This document shows positions 62,205-64,000 of a stretch of 64,000 nucleotides of DNA, one piece after another. Source of the DNA: Polaribacter sp. Hel1_85 (GTDB taxonomy: Bacteria > Bacteroidota > Bacteroidia > Flavobacteriales > Flavobacteriaceae); contig NZ_JPDS01000002.1 in assembly GCF_000766795.1 (NCBI RefSeq), positions 935,001 to 999,000 of the forward strand. The letters run 5' to 3'. Below the pieces are notes generated by a model. The model had not been told where the DNA came from, did no database searches, and saw only the letters and a list, made by a program, of their open reading frames with translations. The translations under genes and the position numbers were made by a program. The stretch's first letter is position 1; each line of letters begins with the position of its first letter.

Positions 62205-63251
62205 TTATTTTTTTGTTTTTTCTTCATTAAACAAATCAACTTTTGTTAACCATTTTGTTTTCTTTTCAAATAAGAAAATATCAATAATTAAGAATAACAA
62301 TCCAATTGCAACAAACCATTGAAATTGGTCTTTATAATCTGAAAACTGTTTTGTTTCGAATTCATTTTTTTCTGCATTTGCAATAATTTCTGCAAGTACT
62401 TTTACAGGTTTTTCTGTAATATTACCATCAATATATTTTCCATCAGCAGCATCTGCAATTCCTTGTAGAACTTCAGGTTTACGTTTGGTAATTACGGTTT
62501 CTCCTTTTCTGTCTTTTTTATAGCCAATCATAGAGCCATTTAAACGCATAGGAATAGGACCGCCATTTTCTGTACCAACACCAACTGTGTAAATTTTTAC
62601 ACCTTCTTTTGTTAAGGTTTGAGCTACTTGTTTTGTTTCTTCTTGATGATCTTCTCCATCAGAAATAATGATTAAGAAACGGTTTGTTTGCTCATCATTA
62701 TTATAATACGTTTTTGCTAATTCTAAAGCACCATTAATATCTGTTCCTTGGCTAGAAACCATATCTGGATTTGCATTTTGCAAAAACATATTTGCAGCTG
62801 CATGATCTGTTGTTATTGGTAAAAGTGGATACGAATTACCTGCGTAAATAATAATTCCTACTCTATCTGAACCTAATTTATCAATAGTTTTAGAGATAAT
62901 TTGTTTTGCTTTTTCTAATCTGTTTGGAGCAATATCTTCTGCCAACATACTTTTAGAAACATCTAAAGCAAAAACAATATCTACACCTTCTCTTTTTACT
63001 GTTTTTAGTTTGGTTCCCATTTTAGGGTTTACCAAAGAAATTATTAAAAAAGTGATTCCTAAAAGTAAGATGATCAACTTTAAAACAGATTTAAATATTG
63101 ATGAATTTGGCGCTAATCTTTTTAATAAATTTAAATCAGAAAACTTCTTTTGCGTTCTTTTTTTCCACCATAAAACCAACAAGAAAATAACAACCATTGC
63201 AGGAATGATTATTAATAGCGAAAAATAAATTGGTTCTTCAATCTTATACAT
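62205..63251 (-). CDS. batB: aerotolerance protein BatB (VWA domain)
   Basis: A 348-residue inner-membrane protein with two N-terminal helices, a von Willebrand A domain with an intact MIDAS site (FALDVSKSMLAED as DxSxS, SSQGTDI with the Thr and IIISDGEDHQE with the Asp) and a C-terminal helix. In the bat system BatA and BatB bind partner proteins through metal in the VWA domain; a MoxR ATPase is normally encoded upstream, outside this window. It follows batA by 11 nt. Confidence 0.94.
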   Translation of the reverse strand: MYKIEEPIYFSLLIIIPAMVVIFLLVLWWKKRTQKKFSDLNLLKRLAPNSSIFKSVLKLIILLLGITFLIISLVNPKMGTKLKTVKREGVDIVFALDVSKSMLAEDIAPNRLEKAKQIISKTIDKLGSDRVGIIIYAGNSYPLLPITTDHAAANMFLQNANPDMVSSQGTDINGALELAKTYYNNDEQTNRFLIIISDGEDHQEETKQVAQTLTKEGVKIYTVGVGTENGGPIPMRLNGSMIGYKKDRKGETVITKRKPEVLQGIADAADGKYIDGNITEKPVKVLAEIIANAEKNEFETKQFSDYKDQFQWFVAIGLLFLIIDIFLFEKKTKWLTKVDLFNEEKTKK

Positions 63252-63262
63252 TGTGTAATTGT

Positions 63263-64000
63263 TTAAATGAAAGATTTAAATAATGTATTTCTTAAAATAA
63301 ATTCTAGCAACAAAAACCCTAATCCTAAAAAGACAAAAATTCTATATTTTTCTTGATAATTATAGTATTTAAACTCTTCTATTTTTGTTTTTTCTAGCTT
63401 GTCAATTTCATCATAAATTTCTTTTAATGATGTATTATCTGTAGCTCTAAAATATTTTCCTTCTGTTTCTGCAGCTATTTCTTCCAACAATTTTTCATCA
63501 ATCTCTACTTGCTGTTTTCTAAATTGTAATTTTCCTGTTCTTGGATCTCTACTCCAAGGAAAATCTGCCATTCCATTAGTTCCAATTCCAATGGTATAGG
63601 TTTTAATTTTTAACTCTTTGGCTAATTCAGTTGCAGTTCTTGGGTCTATGTTTCCAGAATTATTTACACCATCAGTTAAAAGAATAATCACTTTACTTTT
63701 TGCGTTACTTTCTTTTAACCTGTTTACAGCAGAACCTAAACCCATTCCTATAGCAGTTCCTCCTTCTAATTGTCCCCATTTCAATTCAGAAATAGTACGT
63801 TTTACAATTCCTTTATCACTAGTAATTGGTGTTTGGGTAAAACTTTCTCCAGCATAAACTACAATTCCTATTCTATCATTTGGTCTTCTATCAACAAAAT
63901 CTACAGCAACTTTTTTAAGCGCTTCTAATCTGTTTGGTTTTAAATCTCTGGCCAACATACTTGCAGAAACATCAATTGCCATAACAATATCTATACCTCT
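63263..64000 (-). CDS. batA: aerotolerance protein BatA (VWA domain), 5' end cut
   Basis: The frame is open to the window edge (RGIDIV before the first Met), so the N-terminal membrane helices lie beyond base 64000; 245 residues are visible. The VWA domain has an intact MIDAS: AIDVSASMLARD, EGGTAIG and LLTDGVNNSG. One C-terminal helix (IFVFLGLGFLLLEFIL) is present. It pairs with BatB in the aerotolerance complex. Confidence 0.93.
   Translation of the reverse strand, partial: RGIDIVMAIDVSASMLARDLKPNRLEALKKVAVDFVDRRPNDRIGIVVYAGESFTQTPITSDKGIVKRTISELKWGQLEGGTAIGMGLGSAVNRLKESNAKSKVIILLTDGVNNSGNIDPRTATELAKELKIKTYTIGIGTNGMADFPWSRDPRTGKLQFRKQQVEIDEKLLEEIAAETEGKYFRATDNTSLKEIYDEIDKLEKTKIEEFKYYNYQEKYRIFVFLGLGFLLLEFILRNTLFKSFI

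Overview
The window is low-GC DNA from a marine-type flavobacterium (Bacteroidota, Flavobacteriaceae; Polaribacter or a close relative is my best guess, from protein flavour only). The signs are: promoters of the Bacteroidota type (-7 box TAnnTTTG); a bat aerotolerance operon; a b558-type succinate dehydrogenase; an IPExxxVDY protein next to pyruvate kinase; an acpP-fabF-rnc operon; and SulP/carbonic anhydrase pairs. I see no rRNA, tRNA, CRISPR array, insertion sequence or prophage. Both edges cut a gene: a YceI-like gene on the left and batA on the right.

Layout. 1-3.7 kb: a YceI-like protein, a GreA-like protein, a DUF6973 protein and an SLC13 transporter. 4-7.5 kb: sdhCAB. 7.6-14 kb: a small XRE repressor, rnhA, purN, acpP-fabF-rnc, the IPExxxVDY protein and pyk. 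14-18.4 kb: a membrane M28 peptidase, a CBS-pair protein, a Zn-ribbon protein, a NUMOD4/HNH-like protein and a short SSB. 18.6-40.6 kb: a stress island. It holds D-lactate dehydrogenase, an L,D-transpeptidase, a PNPOx-like protein, a metallophosphoesterase, a CDP-alcohol phosphatidyltransferase, cbpM/cbpA, a MacAB-like exporter, WG-repeat, TerB-like and DUF302 proteins, a PAS histidine kinase with a receiver-Crp fusion regulator, four tandem-domain Usp proteins, a ribosome hibernation factor, an eRF1-like protein, an ATP-cone/nuclease fusion, a beta-CASP RNase and several unknowns. 40.8-52.7 kb: an isoquinoline-1-oxidoreductase-type molybdoenzyme, metG, an LD-carboxypeptidase, YraN, a DMT transporter, two TlpA-like proteins, an SDR and CvpA. 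52.7-58.8 kb: two SulP transporters, two beta-carbonic anhydrases and a Usp-like protein. 58.8-64 kb: batE-D-C-B-A.

Main discovery. Ten intergenic copies of a 14-bp CRP/FNR-type palindrome (TGAY-N4-RTCA core) sit at one fixed distance from a flavobacterial -7 box: the TA of the box begins 29.5 or 30.5 bp from the centre of the palindrome. This is the class II activator position. Nine copies are inside the stress island and one precedes the SLC13 transporter. The island also encodes a two-component system whose response regulator is a receiver fused to a cNMP-type domain and a Crp/FNR helix-turn-helix that keeps the Glu and Arg used by FNR to read TGA/TCA. I infer a self-contained low-oxygen or dormancy-type regulon: fermentation (ldhA), ribosome hibernation, Usp proteins, cell-wall cross-linking, chaperones and RNA turnover. 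It is comparable in logic to the mycobacterial DosR regulon and the low-oxygen-activated locus of Burkholderia, but uses a different regulator architecture. The operators and spacing are read directly; the signal sensed and the identity of the binding protein are inference.

Other notable items are two near-palindromic operators in front of the XRE gene, a 20-bp hairpin fused to one of the CRP-type operators, two families of short dispersed intergenic repeats, paralogous small helical proteins, and a palindrome in the SulP leader.
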